Positions 24,235 to 35,655 of a DNA stretch of 64,000 nucleotides are shown one piece after another. Position numbers and translations under genes: made by a program. The first letter of the stretch is position 1, and each line of letters starts with the position of its first letter. Source of the DNA: Boswellia sacra (lineage: Eukaryota > Streptophyta > Magnoliopsida > Sapindales > Burseraceae); NCBI GenBank assembly GCA_013180625.2, contig SNVD02010473.1, positions 3,534,001 through 3,598,000 on the forward strand, read 5' to 3'. The notes beneath the pieces were generated by a model. It did no database searches. It worked only from the letters and a program-made list of their open reading frames with translations, and was not told the origin of the DNA.

Positions 24235-27202
24235 ATGGGATTGATTAGAAGAGAAGCTGTGCTTTGTTTTACTGCTTTCTTGTGCTTTTGGACTTCTGTA
24301 AATGGATTGTTATCTGCTAAAGGTGTTAACTATGAAGGTAAGTATAGAAAGTTTTCCTTTTTTGAATTTTTGTCAAGCTTTTATTAGTTCTGAGACAAAT
24401 TTTCAGTTTTCAGATGAGGATAAACTAAAGATTTTCTTTCATCTGGGTGTTCTTGTTTCAGTGCAAGCTTTAATGGGTATAAAAAATTCTTTGCATGATC
24501 CTCATGGTGTTCTTGATAATTGGGATGGAGATGCTGTTGATCCATGTAGCTGGACAATGATTACTTGTTCTGTTGAGAGCCTGGTCATTGGCCTGTGAGT
24601 CCCTTACAAATGTTGTTTACATTTTAGACAATTCAAACCATCAAGAACTGACTTGCAAATCTAAATTTTCTCAATAACAATAGATTAAATGAGATTGAAA
24701 ATTTATTAAACATGCATTGAGGTAGTGGAATTTGTATTGCTGCAGAGGAATTCCTAGTCAGAATCTATCTGGTACTCTTTCTCCAAGCATTGGCAACTTA
24801 ACTAATCTTCAGATTGTGTAAGTACCAATAATAAGACTAGAGAGTTTTCAGTTATCCAAATTTGAATGGTTCAATTTGTTGCGGGTTTAACAGGTATAGT
24901 CTTTTTCTACTATTTTGTATTTTCAGGCTCTTACAGAACAACAACATAACCGGACCAATCCCTTCAGAGGTCGGTAGGCTCACAAAGCTTCGCACGCTTG
25001 ATCTTTCAAATAACTTTTTCACTGGGGAAATTCCTTCCTCTTTAGGCAACTTAAGAAGTCTCCAATACATGTAAGCATGAAATCTGTTAGCTGAAAGTAG
25101 ATTAAGAGGTTAGTTACATTATTTGTTTATGTTTTTTAGTCATTTGGGTCTAAATTTGACATTAATTCTGTGAAATGTGTATAGGAGGTTTAATAATAAC
25201 AGTCTATCCCGAGCATTTCCTATGTCGTTGGCTAACATGACTCAGCTTATCTTTCTGTAAGTGCCTTGACCTTATCAATGAATTGTTTCTCTTGACAAAT
25301 TTTTAATTGCATTCTTTGATCAACTGCATTTCAGTGACTTGTCCTACAACAATCTGAGTGGCCCTGTACCCAGATTTCTTGCCAAAACATTCAAGTAAGT
25401 GTCTTTATCTTTTTCGTACGACAGAGCATTTGGAAACAAACTTGCTGATAAACATTTGTGAAACAAACTTGCTGATAAACATTTGTGTTATTGCAGCATT
25501 GTTGGAAACCCTCTGATCTGTGCAACGGGTTCTGAACCAGAATGCTATGGGACACAATTGATGCCAATGTCCATGAATTTGAATAGCTCACAAAGTATGG
25601 AAATTAGAATGCTTGGTCTGCATAAAGTGCAATCTAGTATCTCCAAACTTTTTATATTGCAGTGTTGATCTTGAGTTTTGACCTCAATTCCTTTGTTTCA
25701 GCTGCTCTGTCTTCTGGCGGACCTAGAAGGCACAAATTGTCTCTTGTATTTGGCTTGAGTGTTGGATCTGTGTCCCTCATCATTCTTGTACTTGGACTTT
25801 TTCTGTGGTGGAGACAGAGGCGCAATGAACAAATGTTCTTCGATGTTAAAGGTTTGTGATTTTGAAATAACACTTGCCTGATATATGACATAGATGCTTG
25901 TTCTCTTGAATTCATTCCATATTTATATGAAATGTCAGAGAAGCATCATGAGGAAGTTTCCCTCGGAAACTTGAGGAGGTTCCAATTTAGAGAACTTCAG
26001 AATGCAACACATAACTTCAGCAGCAAGAACATACTAGGAAAGGGAGGATTTGGAAATGTGTACAAAGGGATTCTCCAAGATGGGACTGTTGTAGCAGTCA
26101 AGAGGCTTAAAGATGGCAATGCCATTGGGGGAGAGATCCAATTCCAGACTGAAGTTGAGATGATCAGCTTAGCAGTGCACCGGAACCTCCTCAGACTTTA
26201 TGGATTTTGTATCACATCCGCAGAAAGGCTTCTAGTTTACCCATACATGTCTAACGGCAGTGTTGCTTCGCGTCTCAAAGGTAAAACAATCGAAAAATAC
26301 AATTGAAAGCTACTAAACTTTTAAGGTGTCAATCCTAGTTAACTGAACTAATCCTTCATGCCCTTGGCAGGGAAACCAGTCTTGGACTGGGGTACTCGGA
26401 AGAGAATTGCCCTAGGAGCTGCTAGAGGACTATTATACCTCCATGAGCAATGTGACCCAAAAATAATTCATAGGGACGTTAAGGCCGCAAATATATTGCT
26501 TGATGACTATTGTGAGGCAGTTGTAGGAGATTTTGGATTAGCAAAGCTTTTGGATCACCAAGATTCTCATGTCACAACAGCTGTGAGAGGAACCGTGGGG
26601 CATATAGCCCCTGAGTATCTTTCCACAGGCCAATCCTCTGAGAAAACAGATGTTTTTGGATTTGGTATACTTTTACTGGAATTAATCACTGGCCAGAGGG
26701 CATTAGAATTTGGCAAGGCTGCTAACCAGAAGGGAGCTATGCTCGATTGGGTAAGCAAAAGTTCTCTTTTGTACTCCTTTCCTTCTGAAACTTTTAACAA
26801 ACTTGGATTATAAGTTGTCTCTTAATAGGATGAATTATGGTCATAGGAATACATTTAAGTGACAATGGTACATGATTGCAGGTAAAGAAAATTCATCATG
26901 AGAAGAAGCTTGAAATGCTTGTAGACAAGGATTTGAAGAACAACTATGATAGGATTGAGCTTGAGGAGATGGTTCAAGTGGCTCTATTGTGCACACAAAA
27001 CCTTCCAGGCCACAGACCAAAAATGTCTGAAGTAGTTCGAATGCTCGAAGGTGACGGGCTTGCAGAACGCTGGGAAGCTTCTCAAAGGGCAGAAGCAACC
27101 AAATGCAAACCCCATGAATTCTCCTCATCAGACCGATACTCTGATCTCACAGATGACTCATCATTACTAGTCCAAGCAATGGAACTCTCTGGTCCAAGGT
27201 GA
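24235..27202 (+). CDS. NIK1: NIK1-type leucine-rich-repeat receptor kinase (LRR subfamily II)
   Basis: Eleven exons: 24235-24337, 24462-24594, 24746-24817, 24927-25070, 25185-25256, 25335-25394, 25497-25594, 25702-25851, 25939-26280, 26371-26750, 26882-27202. They join in frame to 624 residues; Arabidopsis NIK1 has 638. The order is signal peptide (about 1-25), LRR N-cap with DPCSW near 61-65, about five LRRs (80-190), a juxtamembrane stretch, one membrane helix (about 240-264) and a kinase domain. The kinase has GKGGFGNV (311-318), Lys332, HRD with Asp427, DFG (445-447) and activation-loop HVTTAVRGT; Thr461 and Thr466 align with NIK1 Thr469 and Thr474, the key activation site. It ends AMELSGPR like NIK1. 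NIK1 is a plasma-membrane kinase that relays antiviral signalling to RPL10 and LIMYB and is targeted by the begomovirus nuclear shuttle protein. An in-frame TTG at 24193 is not used; the ATG at 24235 starts the signal peptide. Confidence 0.93.
25434..25487 (+). repeat. 27-bp tandem duplication at an intron 3' end
   Basis: Two perfect copies of a 27-bp unit (25434-25460, 25461-25487) lie nine bases before exon 7 of the receptor kinase. Each copy contains GCTGATAA, a match to the plant branch-point consensus CTRAY, so the branch point is probably duplicated. Confidence 0.95.
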
Positions 27203-30161
27203 ATTTCGTAAAGGCTAATACATAATTTTTTTGGTTCTCCCTTCCAAAGAGAGTTGAGAGCATAAAAACAACAAATTATAGTTGAAGCTACTGTGCAGAA
27301 GTTTCTGTGTCATTTTAAAGTTTATATATGTTTTATAATAGTGGTAGATGAGAGCTCCAAATGGCTTTGGTTCTTTTTCCCAAGCTAACTGTACAGTTCT
27401 TTAGTTTGAGAAAATGGTATCTTTGGAACGAGTATTTCGTGTATTTAGTATTCATATTGAGTGAAAAATTTACAAGGGGTTGTCCCTTTAAAATTTTGAG
27501 CTTGTAAGATCAATTTTATGGACTTCATTCCCCTAGTTCTGAAATTAATGCTATAGACATTATCTTCTTTCATATAGTTTGGAAGTGAGACAGTTCAGGA
27601 AAAATATTCAAATTCATGTATAACCAAGAAAATCATTTTATGCATTACATTGAGCCCAACAGAGATAAGCCTTTCTTGAATGCCCACTTCAATCAATTTT
27701 CAAAATTACACAAACTATAGGCCTCTTAATTCTAAGAAACTAGCCAATTTCTAAACTCATCCTTTTCAATACTTCATTTGTATATTTGGTATGTTCTCAT
27801 CATAACATGCAGATACTATAAACGTCAAGCAAAATATAAAATTTCTGGACTCAAGTAGAACATAACTCTCTCATTTCCTGATGGGTAACCGTCGGGGATA
27901 ATTCATTACCGCAAACAATAAATATGTACTCTCCAGCATTAGAATGTTTGACAAGCCAATGGAAGTTAAACCATTTGACTCAATAGCAACAGCAACTCAT
28001 CCTCCTAAAGGGATTCTTCAATAGTTAGATGACCTTGAGCAATGCTTCAATATGTCATCTTTCTTGAAAAAATGAGAGTTAATCGTGTAGAGTCAAATTT
28101 AGAGATTATGTTTCGGTTTAGAAGACCTCCTATGTTATGGTATTTGATGAAACAACTAACAATAAAGAGGTTTTTACTTTGATCCTTGCAAGCATTTATA
28201 TGCGTCGGAGTTATATTTACCAATAAATTATGAGCTATCCTATATTAAGCCACAATAACTTCCACCATATGCTCCTGTGGGTAAGAAGCTAGCTTAAACC
28301 ATATTCATCACATTAGCGTTCCAAGGTTTATCGGACTAATGCTCTATTTGGTGAGTAAGAACAACTATGAATAGTAAACCAAGTGTGGAGGAGATTCCAT
28401 GTGAGAGTGCAAATGATGATGACTATAACGCAGATGATGCAAGTGGTTTGATCTCGAGGCTTAGCTTGAATCTAAAAGTGTTGGATGATTTCAATAACGA
28501 GAAGAATGTTATTGAAGTTGAGATCAGGGAAATTTTAAAAATACCTTAATTTTAAATATGAATTACAAAAATGACTGTCTATAAAAATTTACATGTCATG
28601 ATATTCTGTTAGTATTGGACACTATTCGTTGAGTATCGAATACTATCAGATATTGTCAGATGTTATCTGACACGTCCATCAGACACTGTTGTAGATCTAA
28701 CAAAATCATAGTATGCAAATTTTAACAAAGTTATTTTTCTAAGATCCTTAAAATAGAGGTATTTTCATAAATTTCTCTTAAGGTTACAAGTGAAGAATAC
28801 TCTATTCAAATCGTCGAGCTCTCTTAAGAAGTTATTTTCAAACCAAAGATCGAGGTTGATTTTATTAGCAAGGTTGGTGTTTTAGACAAGTGTTCTGATA
28901 GAGATGTTATCATTTATCAAGCTTTCAGCAATTTGATGAAATCAGTCCATTCATGTCTATTAAAAGGACAAGAGTAATGCTACTCATACAAACTATTTAT
29001 ACAAACTCACCTATACAAACATTCGAAAACGAATAAAAAATTTGCATGGAATGGAATGTAAATTTCATATGAAAAGAAAAATCTTTGCGAATATTTTACT
29101 CCAAATTCCTTGGAAAACAAAATGAAATGGGTTCTAGATTTGAGAACGGGCAATATTTTCACCTGATCTTTCTAGCCCAACAGACTCTCTTTCGGGATGG
29201 ATGGGTTGTTGGACCTAATTTGTCAGGTCATAAAAGCCCATTGGGCTTCAATTTTGAGTCATGTGGGAGATGAGTCATTCGTACATAGAATGGAATTCGA
29301 TCCTTTGTTGCAAAGCTTGGCAATTTGACTTCTAATTTTTTAATATTAAATTTAGCATTTGATTAAACGAAAATGTTTTATTTCATTATCTTTTTTTAAT
29401 TTCTTTTTTTATTAATCATTAATCTTATCCGTATTTTCGATGCAGAGTAAATTTATATCAGGTGATATACTAGTTTAAATAAATAATTTAAAAGAGAATA
29501 ATTTTTTTTAAATTCATATTATATCGTTTGTAGTAAAAAAAGAAAGTAATAGAAAATATGTAAAGGAAAAAAAATGATTATTGTACACCATTAACTTCGT
29601 TATAACCGATGAAAATCTTATCGAGTTGAGTTATTAATTGAGACAAGACGTACTTTTCATGAGGTTGAAGTAAAAACACAATCACTTTATGCACGACGTG
29701 GTTGGTTTGGTTGGACGAGATTTAGAGCCACATATTTTTATGCAACGAAAGCTCGTGTAGATAACTATTAATGCTGCTTCCAAGCCAAGTAAGACAAGCA
29801 ATTTATTAATGCTTATCAACTTGGATTTGACAATTACTTTCTCAAAACCCTTTACATAATTAATTAAATATATACAGACCCATTTCAGTTGAAAATTTTG
29901 GGTCCTCTCTTCTCCGTCCCTTTCTCATTGTCAAGAACCAAGCTTCGGAGTATTTTGACTCGTAAGAAAGTTAAGTGCTTAATTATTATATACTTGCTAA
30001 ATGTATAAGCTTATTAAAAACTTAAAAATATTACATATAATTGAGTTATCAATGAAGATTTTAGATTAAATGGTTGTTATTATATATATGATATTATAGA
30101 CTAAATAATTTAGCAATATTAATTAGTAAAATATTTATATGTAAGTAGTATGAGATCCTAA
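27203..30161. other. 3' region of the receptor kinase and AT-rich spacer
   Basis: The first 300 bases are probably the 3' untranslated region. After that no gene is seen: short frames at 28367-28549 and 29085-29273 show no motif. Around 28610-28690 there are repeated GGACACTAT/CAGATATTGTCAGATG words, perhaps transposon debris. Confidence 0.45.
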
Positions 30162-31034
30162 CGTTATGTTTGATACACGGTATTATATAGTATTATTTTA
30201 CTATAATGTATTAAATAATACAATATACATGTTTGATTATAATTTAATATGATATTAATTTATACAAAATATAATTTTTAGATGCATACCTATTGTATTA
30301 AGCTACGTAGAGTTAATACATGAATATGCATTATATTATATAAAACTAATTTAAAAAATATAATTTATTATAATTAATTAATATTATATTATTATTACAT
30401 ATTTATAAGATTTTTTAAATTTATTTTAATATTTTTTAAAATACAAAAACTTTAATCGGAAGAGTTGTCTTTGACCACCAGAATCGTCAATGGAACAGTG
30501 ATTGGAGCTTGCATGTCAGCTTTAGTATCATAAGGATCGGGAGGAGTCGATCTACACCATAATGGTGGTAATCTTATCTTCAGAGCTATCATTTATCGAC
30601 AGTAGCAACAAATAAGTATGGCAGCTAGATTTTTCGTCGCCTTCCATGGCTGAAAACAACGTTCTGAGACTTTGACAATAACGTCACTGTATAGATCATC
30701 TCATGTCAGTCATTCTGATATTGGCAGTGCTACTATATATACGCACTAGTAGCATTTTCCGGCGACGACAACTCTTGAAAGTCTAGTAACTTTACGGTAC
30801 AAATTTTAAAAATTTAAAAATTAATTAATTCTTATAAAATAAAATAAAGTATTTTTATTTTTTTATAAAATACCTTTTTATATACTTTTACTTTTTGTTA
30901 AAAATTAATACAATACATAAGTTGCACCAAACACAACACAATTTTTTTATATTATTTTTTATTATTATATAATACAATGCAATGTAATACAATCTAGTAC
31001 TATACTATACATAGTAACGCCTCAAACATACCCT
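30162..31034. mobile_element. PIF/Harbinger-like (Tourist) non-autonomous element
   Basis: The left end CGTTATGTTTGATAC and the right end, read on the other strand, AGGGTATGTTTGAGG share TATGTTTGA. TAA trinucleotides stand on both sides (30159-30161, 31035-31037). Subterminal parts are rich in ATAATAC/GTATTAT words in inverted relation. A TWA target duplication and a GTTTG-type end are usual for Tourist elements. The interior contains a GC-richer patch (30460-30790) that may be captured or nested DNA. Ends are degenerate, so the boundaries are tentative. Confidence 0.45.
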
Positions 31035-31094
31035 TAAATCATTCATAAAAAAAAAAAAGGTAAACCGGCATCTCATTACATATAAGCATATAAG

Positions 31095-31872
31095 TAGGCT
31101 TGACAAATTCTATACGACCCGTTAACACGACACGAATCCATTAAATAAAAACGTGTTTTGGATCTAATATTATTGGATCGGGTCGTTAATGGGTTAACAT
31201 GGTAAAGCCTGATTGATATTGGGCCGTGTTTGGATTTATCTTATAAAAAACCGTTTCACTCATTTAACTCGTTAATATTAAGGATAATATAGTAAATTTA
31301 TTTACTATATATAAAAAAATATAATAGCAACAAATACTAATTTACAACTATATTTAACCTAATTAAAATTATTCTAATATAATTACATCATCTTTTTTTA
31401 GATGTATATGAGTATGACATTTTGATGGGAAATACAAAGAAAAAACTTATAAAATGTCGTATTTCATTTTTAGAAATCATTTAATAATTGGACATTATCA
31501 ATTTATTATAAATATGCTTTAGATGGATCTTTAAATGGTGTTAGATACAAAATTTTGTTTATATTTTCGTATTATATTAAATTTGGATATTTCAATAGAT
31601 TTCGAAATATTTGTTAGATTTTAAATTTATAAACTTTGTATTATATGTTTAGAATTTATACAAATCATATTAATCATATTGTTGTTTAACTTGAAAACAA
31701 AAAATGGGTTAAATGAGTTGGATTCAGGTAACACGTTAAGTTAACAGTCGGGTTTGAGTTTCTAGATTTAGACCCAATAAATTAATGGGTCGGATTTTGA
31801 TTAACATAATTTAACACGATACGAATACGAAACGACATGAAACCGCTCTAACACGACCTGTTGTCAGGTCTA
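31095..31872. mobile_element. Non-autonomous hAT-like DNA transposon
   Basis: A perfect 8-bp direct repeat CATATAAG (31087-31094 and 31873-31880) flanks a 778-bp block. Its ends are TAGGCTTGACAA on the left and TAGACCTGACAA (other strand) on the right. This is the hAT pattern. Inside, subterminal CGACCCGTTAACACGACACG and its inverted relatives near 31805-31860 extend the symmetry. There is no coding capacity. Confidence 0.85.
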
Positions 31873-31880
31873 CATATAAG

Positions 31881-33498
31881 GGTATGTATCTTGGAGCTTA
31901 AAAAGAAAATACGAAAACAAAAACAAAAACCTTGAAAAATTATAGAAATATCTTTACTTATCAACGTAAGTGATTCCTATTATATATAATATATCATAAC
32001 TAAAATGAATTAATTGTACGTGCATGCTTATTAAATATTATGTGATGCCTTTGGTCAGCTATATATATATATAAAAAAAAAAAAAGTGAAACCAGTATTG
32101 CATTTGAGGTGCATATATATTAGGGTTAAAAAAAGAGGAAAATAAAACCCTAAAATATTACGTATATTTGAGTTATCAGAATACTATGTTTATGTTGTTA
32201 GCTGTTATAGTACGTTAGAACCGATCAGAAAAAGGTTGAGATACCATTGTTTAGCTTCTTACAACTAATCAACTAATTAAGCTTTTACATCAAATGATTT
32301 CTTAATTAACAACGTTTATTTTATGATCGACAACAGAGCTCTACAAGCTTCAACATCGCAATGAAGATGTGTAAAAATGAAGAAAGCAAGCATAGCTTCA
32401 ATTAAAAAACGAAGAAGATCTCCATTTGACCATTTTCGAAGTACAGACAACGATTTGTCAAGGATGACACCCATAAAGAAGCTAGTAGCAAGTTGGTTTG
32501 GATTTGGATTTGGATTTGAAAGGAATTAGTGGATGGGGGCAAGAGATGCTCATGCCACATCAACATAGTTAAAAACAAGATACAGAGAAGTCCTTGCATT
32601 GGAGCCAAAAGCCAAATATGAGAGAGTTGAGAGGAAATTATGAGCAGAATGGCAGCAACCACTAGCAGTGTCGGCAACTTGTGGTGGAGGTTGCATCCTC
32701 ATCTTGTCACTCTTATACGTGGGTCAGTCTCATTGGGCTTGAGAATTTCCCTTACAAGTAGTCTGAGTCAGCTTTTTTCATCATTTAGATATATGAAAAG
32801 CACTTCCTATTTGATTCCACACAAGCACTTCTTTGACATTATATTGTGAGCAAAATTAAAGTGATAGAATACAAGTCAGCATCAGTACTGTTACCAGGTG
32901 GCGCTCATCTGATGACTGTTGGCCGCTTGCCTTGCCTGCCCTCTCAGGCGGGGCTCCCAACTCCCGTCGATCTCCTCCATGTTTTATATTCAACAACATA
33001 TTTCACGTGGGTTTCAAAGAAATTTATAATTTCTTTAACTGTGTATATAATTTTATTTTATAGAGCTATTTGAAATGATTTGTAATTTAGATTTTTTTTC
33101 CAAAAAAATGATACTTTAAATGCTTAATTCGCATTTTAATAATATATCACCTGCATGTTAGCTATAAATCATGAAACTCCGCTTAACTACAATTATTAAT
33201 TTTCAAAAGGAAAGGTCGAAAAAAGAAACAACTTACAAAAATTATTATCATTGATTTTCAAAAACTATTTTCGATTTAAAAAAAATCTATGTATGTATGT
33301 ATGAGAACACATGAAATATATGTTCCATGATTTGAAAGTTGGAAACAAAACCATATATTAATAATATTAAACATATTAATAATAACAAGGTCAAAATTTG
33401 ATTATACGTTAACACATATTTGTGAAGTGTTAATTAATTTTTAAGTAATTCTTTTATTAGTTTATTGAATCCAAGATACGGGGACGCGTGCTGTTGGA
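31881..33498. other. AT-rich spacer upstream of the CONSTANS-like gene
   Basis: No gene is called. Around 32400-32960 the composition is more balanced and frames of 69 to 91 codons occur on both strands, but those checked either lack a proper ATG or show no motif. A GC-rich patch at 32895-32975 has no recognised identity. Short TATG repeats lie near 33288-33302. Confidence 0.4.
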
Positions 33499-33504
33499 CA
33501 CGTG
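33499..33504 (+). promoter_or_regulatory. G-box CACGTG upstream of the CONSTANS-like gene
   Basis: CACGTG in the context ACACGTGGCA lies about 365 bases before the start codon. G-boxes bind bZIP and bHLH factors such as HY5, ABFs and PIFs. Confidence 0.55.
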
Positions 33505-33736
33505 GCAGTACAAAAACGAATCAATCCACGTAGGCAAAACAAGGTCGCACCAAGAAGCGAGTACATAAAAGCAACAAGTTTTCAGAGTACTCGCTACGTC
33601 TTTTCTCTTATAATAAATGATTCCCAAAGCCAGGAGTATGGGTCCCACAATAACTGCTTGTTCGGCCTGGTCCCACCCAGAAACTCAGCCAACCACAAGA
33701 TAACGAAAAACCTTTTTCGAACCACTAACTTGGTCA

Positions 33737-33742
33737 CACGTG
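33737..33742 (+). promoter_or_regulatory. Second G-box CACGTG of the CONSTANS-like gene
   Basis: CACGTG in the context ACACGTGGCG lies about 125 bases before the start codon and shares the nine-base core ACACGTGGC with the upstream copy. It may lie in the promoter or the leader. Confidence 0.55.
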
Positions 33743-33865
33743 GCGCTTCGCAGATTCTCCCTTCGCTCCCTACACTTAGCCTCCCTCTGCCCCTCTTTAC
33801 TCTTCACACACTTTCACAGCTCTCAATACCAACACACACACTCCAACAACAACTCGAGAAGAGAA

Positions 33866-35655
33866 ATGATGAAAGAGGAGACCAGCGACGGCGCCAGTGG
33901 CGGCGGAAGTAACTCCTGGGCACGCGTCTGTGACACCTGCAGGGCTGCAGCCTCCACTGTTTACTGCAAGGCCGACATGGCGTATCTCTGCGCGGGCTGC
34001 GACGCTCGCGTCCATGCAGCCAACCGCGTGGCGTCGAGGCACGAGCGTGTGTTCGTCTGCGAGGCATGCGAGCAGGCCCCGGCCGCCTTCTTGTGCAAGG
34101 CGGACGCGGCGTCGCTTTGCAGTGCCTGTGATGCTGACATCCACTCGGCAAACCCTCTCGCTCGTCGCCACCAGCGTGTGCCTATAATTCCCATAGCCGG
34201 GGCGCTCTACGGTCCACGTGGTGCCGGTGCGGCGAACGAAGATGGGTTTGTGGGGCCGGAGGGGGTTGAGGAGGATGATGATGAGGAGGAGGCGGCTTCT
34301 TGGCTGCTGTTGAATCCTGGAAGGAGTGGAAATAATAACAATAGTAATAATGGGTTCTTTTTTAGTGGAGAAGTTGATGATTATTTGGATCTTGTGGACT
34401 ACAATGGTGAGAATCAGTATGTTGACCAGTACAACAATCAGCAGCAACAGCAACAGCAACAGTACAGTGTTGGGCAGAAGGGTTATATGGGAGATAGTGT
34501 TGTTCCTGTTCAATGTGAAGTTAAGGATCAGCCGCAGCCGAGCTTTCACCTGGGGTTGGATTATGAGTCTTCAAAACCTGGCCACAGCTACAACAATTCA
34601 ATTAGTCACAGCGTAAGGCTCTCTTTAATTTGCTACTTAATTGTTAGTTTCTGGCCCTTACTTTTCCGAACTTTTGGGGTTTCAGGAGTACTCTTGAAAT
34701 TCAGACAGTTACTGAACTACGATGTTTTATTTACTCTTCTTAACTTATTTGTCACGATTTTGGCGCGACAGTTTGGTTTTGTTTATGTTATTTTATCAAC
34801 TCCAACACTCTCCGTCGTCTCGTGCATTGTTTTGTACAAAGGTACAACAAATTAATTTAGTATCTTATGATATTTACAACTTTTGCCCTTTCCCTGACCT
34901 TTTCTCCTTGAAAGTGTGGAATCTGCTTTCTATGCTTCTTCTTTTCTTTCACTTTTTTTCCATGTCATCAATTTATGCCATGAGGTCAGGTCGTAATATT
35001 TCATCTAGAACATTGCAACTGCAGATTTAGCTACCTAATTTAGTATTATGATTTTTTATTTAAAAAAAAAGATAAAATTATATTTACAAAATTAATTAGT
35101 TTCTAAAATATTTTCTCAAGACTTTAACAGGACAGAGAAATCAGAGGAAAGAAAACGGTGAGCTAACTGACAAATTTCTTCCTCTACACGTGTTGCAGTT
35201 TTAATTAATTACATGTGCAATAACGCTTCATCCATCAATGATCAGCTTAAATTTAGTAGCAATTAACATTTTTGTGTGATTATATTAATCTTCAGGTCTC
35301 AGTTTCATCCACTGATATAGGTGTGGTGCCAGAGTCAACAATGAGTGACATATCCATCTCATACTCGAGAGCTGCAAAAGGGACAATTGATCTCTTCTCA
35401 GGGCCTCCAATTCAAATGCCACATCAACTTACTCCAATGGACAGGGAGGCCAGGGTCCTGAGATACAGAGAGAAGAAGAAGACAAGGAAGTTTGAGAAGA
35501 CAATCAGGTATGCTTCAAGGAAGGCCTATGCAGAGACCAGGCCTAGAATCAAGGGCAGGTTTGCCAAGAGAACTGATGTTGAAGTTGAGGTGGACCAGAT
35601 ATTCTCAACAACATTAATGCCAGAAACTGGATATGGCATTGTCCCATCATTCTAG
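33866..35655 (+). CDS. CONSTANS-LIKE transcription factor, COL3/COL4/COL5 group (BBX)
   Basis: Two exons, 33866-34612 and 35296-35655, join in phase 0 into 368 residues; COL4 and COL5 of Arabidopsis are about 355-362. B-box 1 (about residues 22-59) and B-box 2 (65-102) keep the C-x2-C..C-x7-C-x2-C..H..H zinc ligands, e.g. CDTC, CAGC, CEAC, CSAC. Next come an acidic stretch and Asn- and Gln-rich tracts (eight consecutive Gln near residue 193-200). A CCT domain follows at about 300-342 (REARVLRYREKKKTRKFEKT). The protein ends YGIVPSF, typical of this clade. Such nuclear proteins bind DNA and NF-Y partners through CCT and adjust flowering and light responses. The start is the first of two adjacent ATGs; the open frame further upstream begins only with GTG. 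The intron sits between the variable region and CCT, as in other CO-like genes. Which of COL3, 4 or 5 it matches best is not settled. Confidence 0.92.

Noticed and set aside
32402..32849. Hydrophobic frame on the minus strand and 69-codon frame on the plus strand
   Set aside because: The minus-strand frame starts with TTG and neither shows a known peptide motif; the patch is only somewhat less AT-rich than its surroundings.
33740..33865. 42-residue N-terminal extension of the CONSTANS-like protein
   Set aside because: The extended frame begins with GTG inside a G-box and is not like family N-termini. The ATG pair at 33866 matches the usual start shortly before B-box 1.
33797..34549. 250-codon minus-strand frame opposite the CONSTANS-like first exon
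   Set aside because: It is antisense to conserved B-box codons, is low-complexity (Leu/Ile runs from the Gln and Asn tracts) and has no motif. The GC-rich sense codons explain the long frame.
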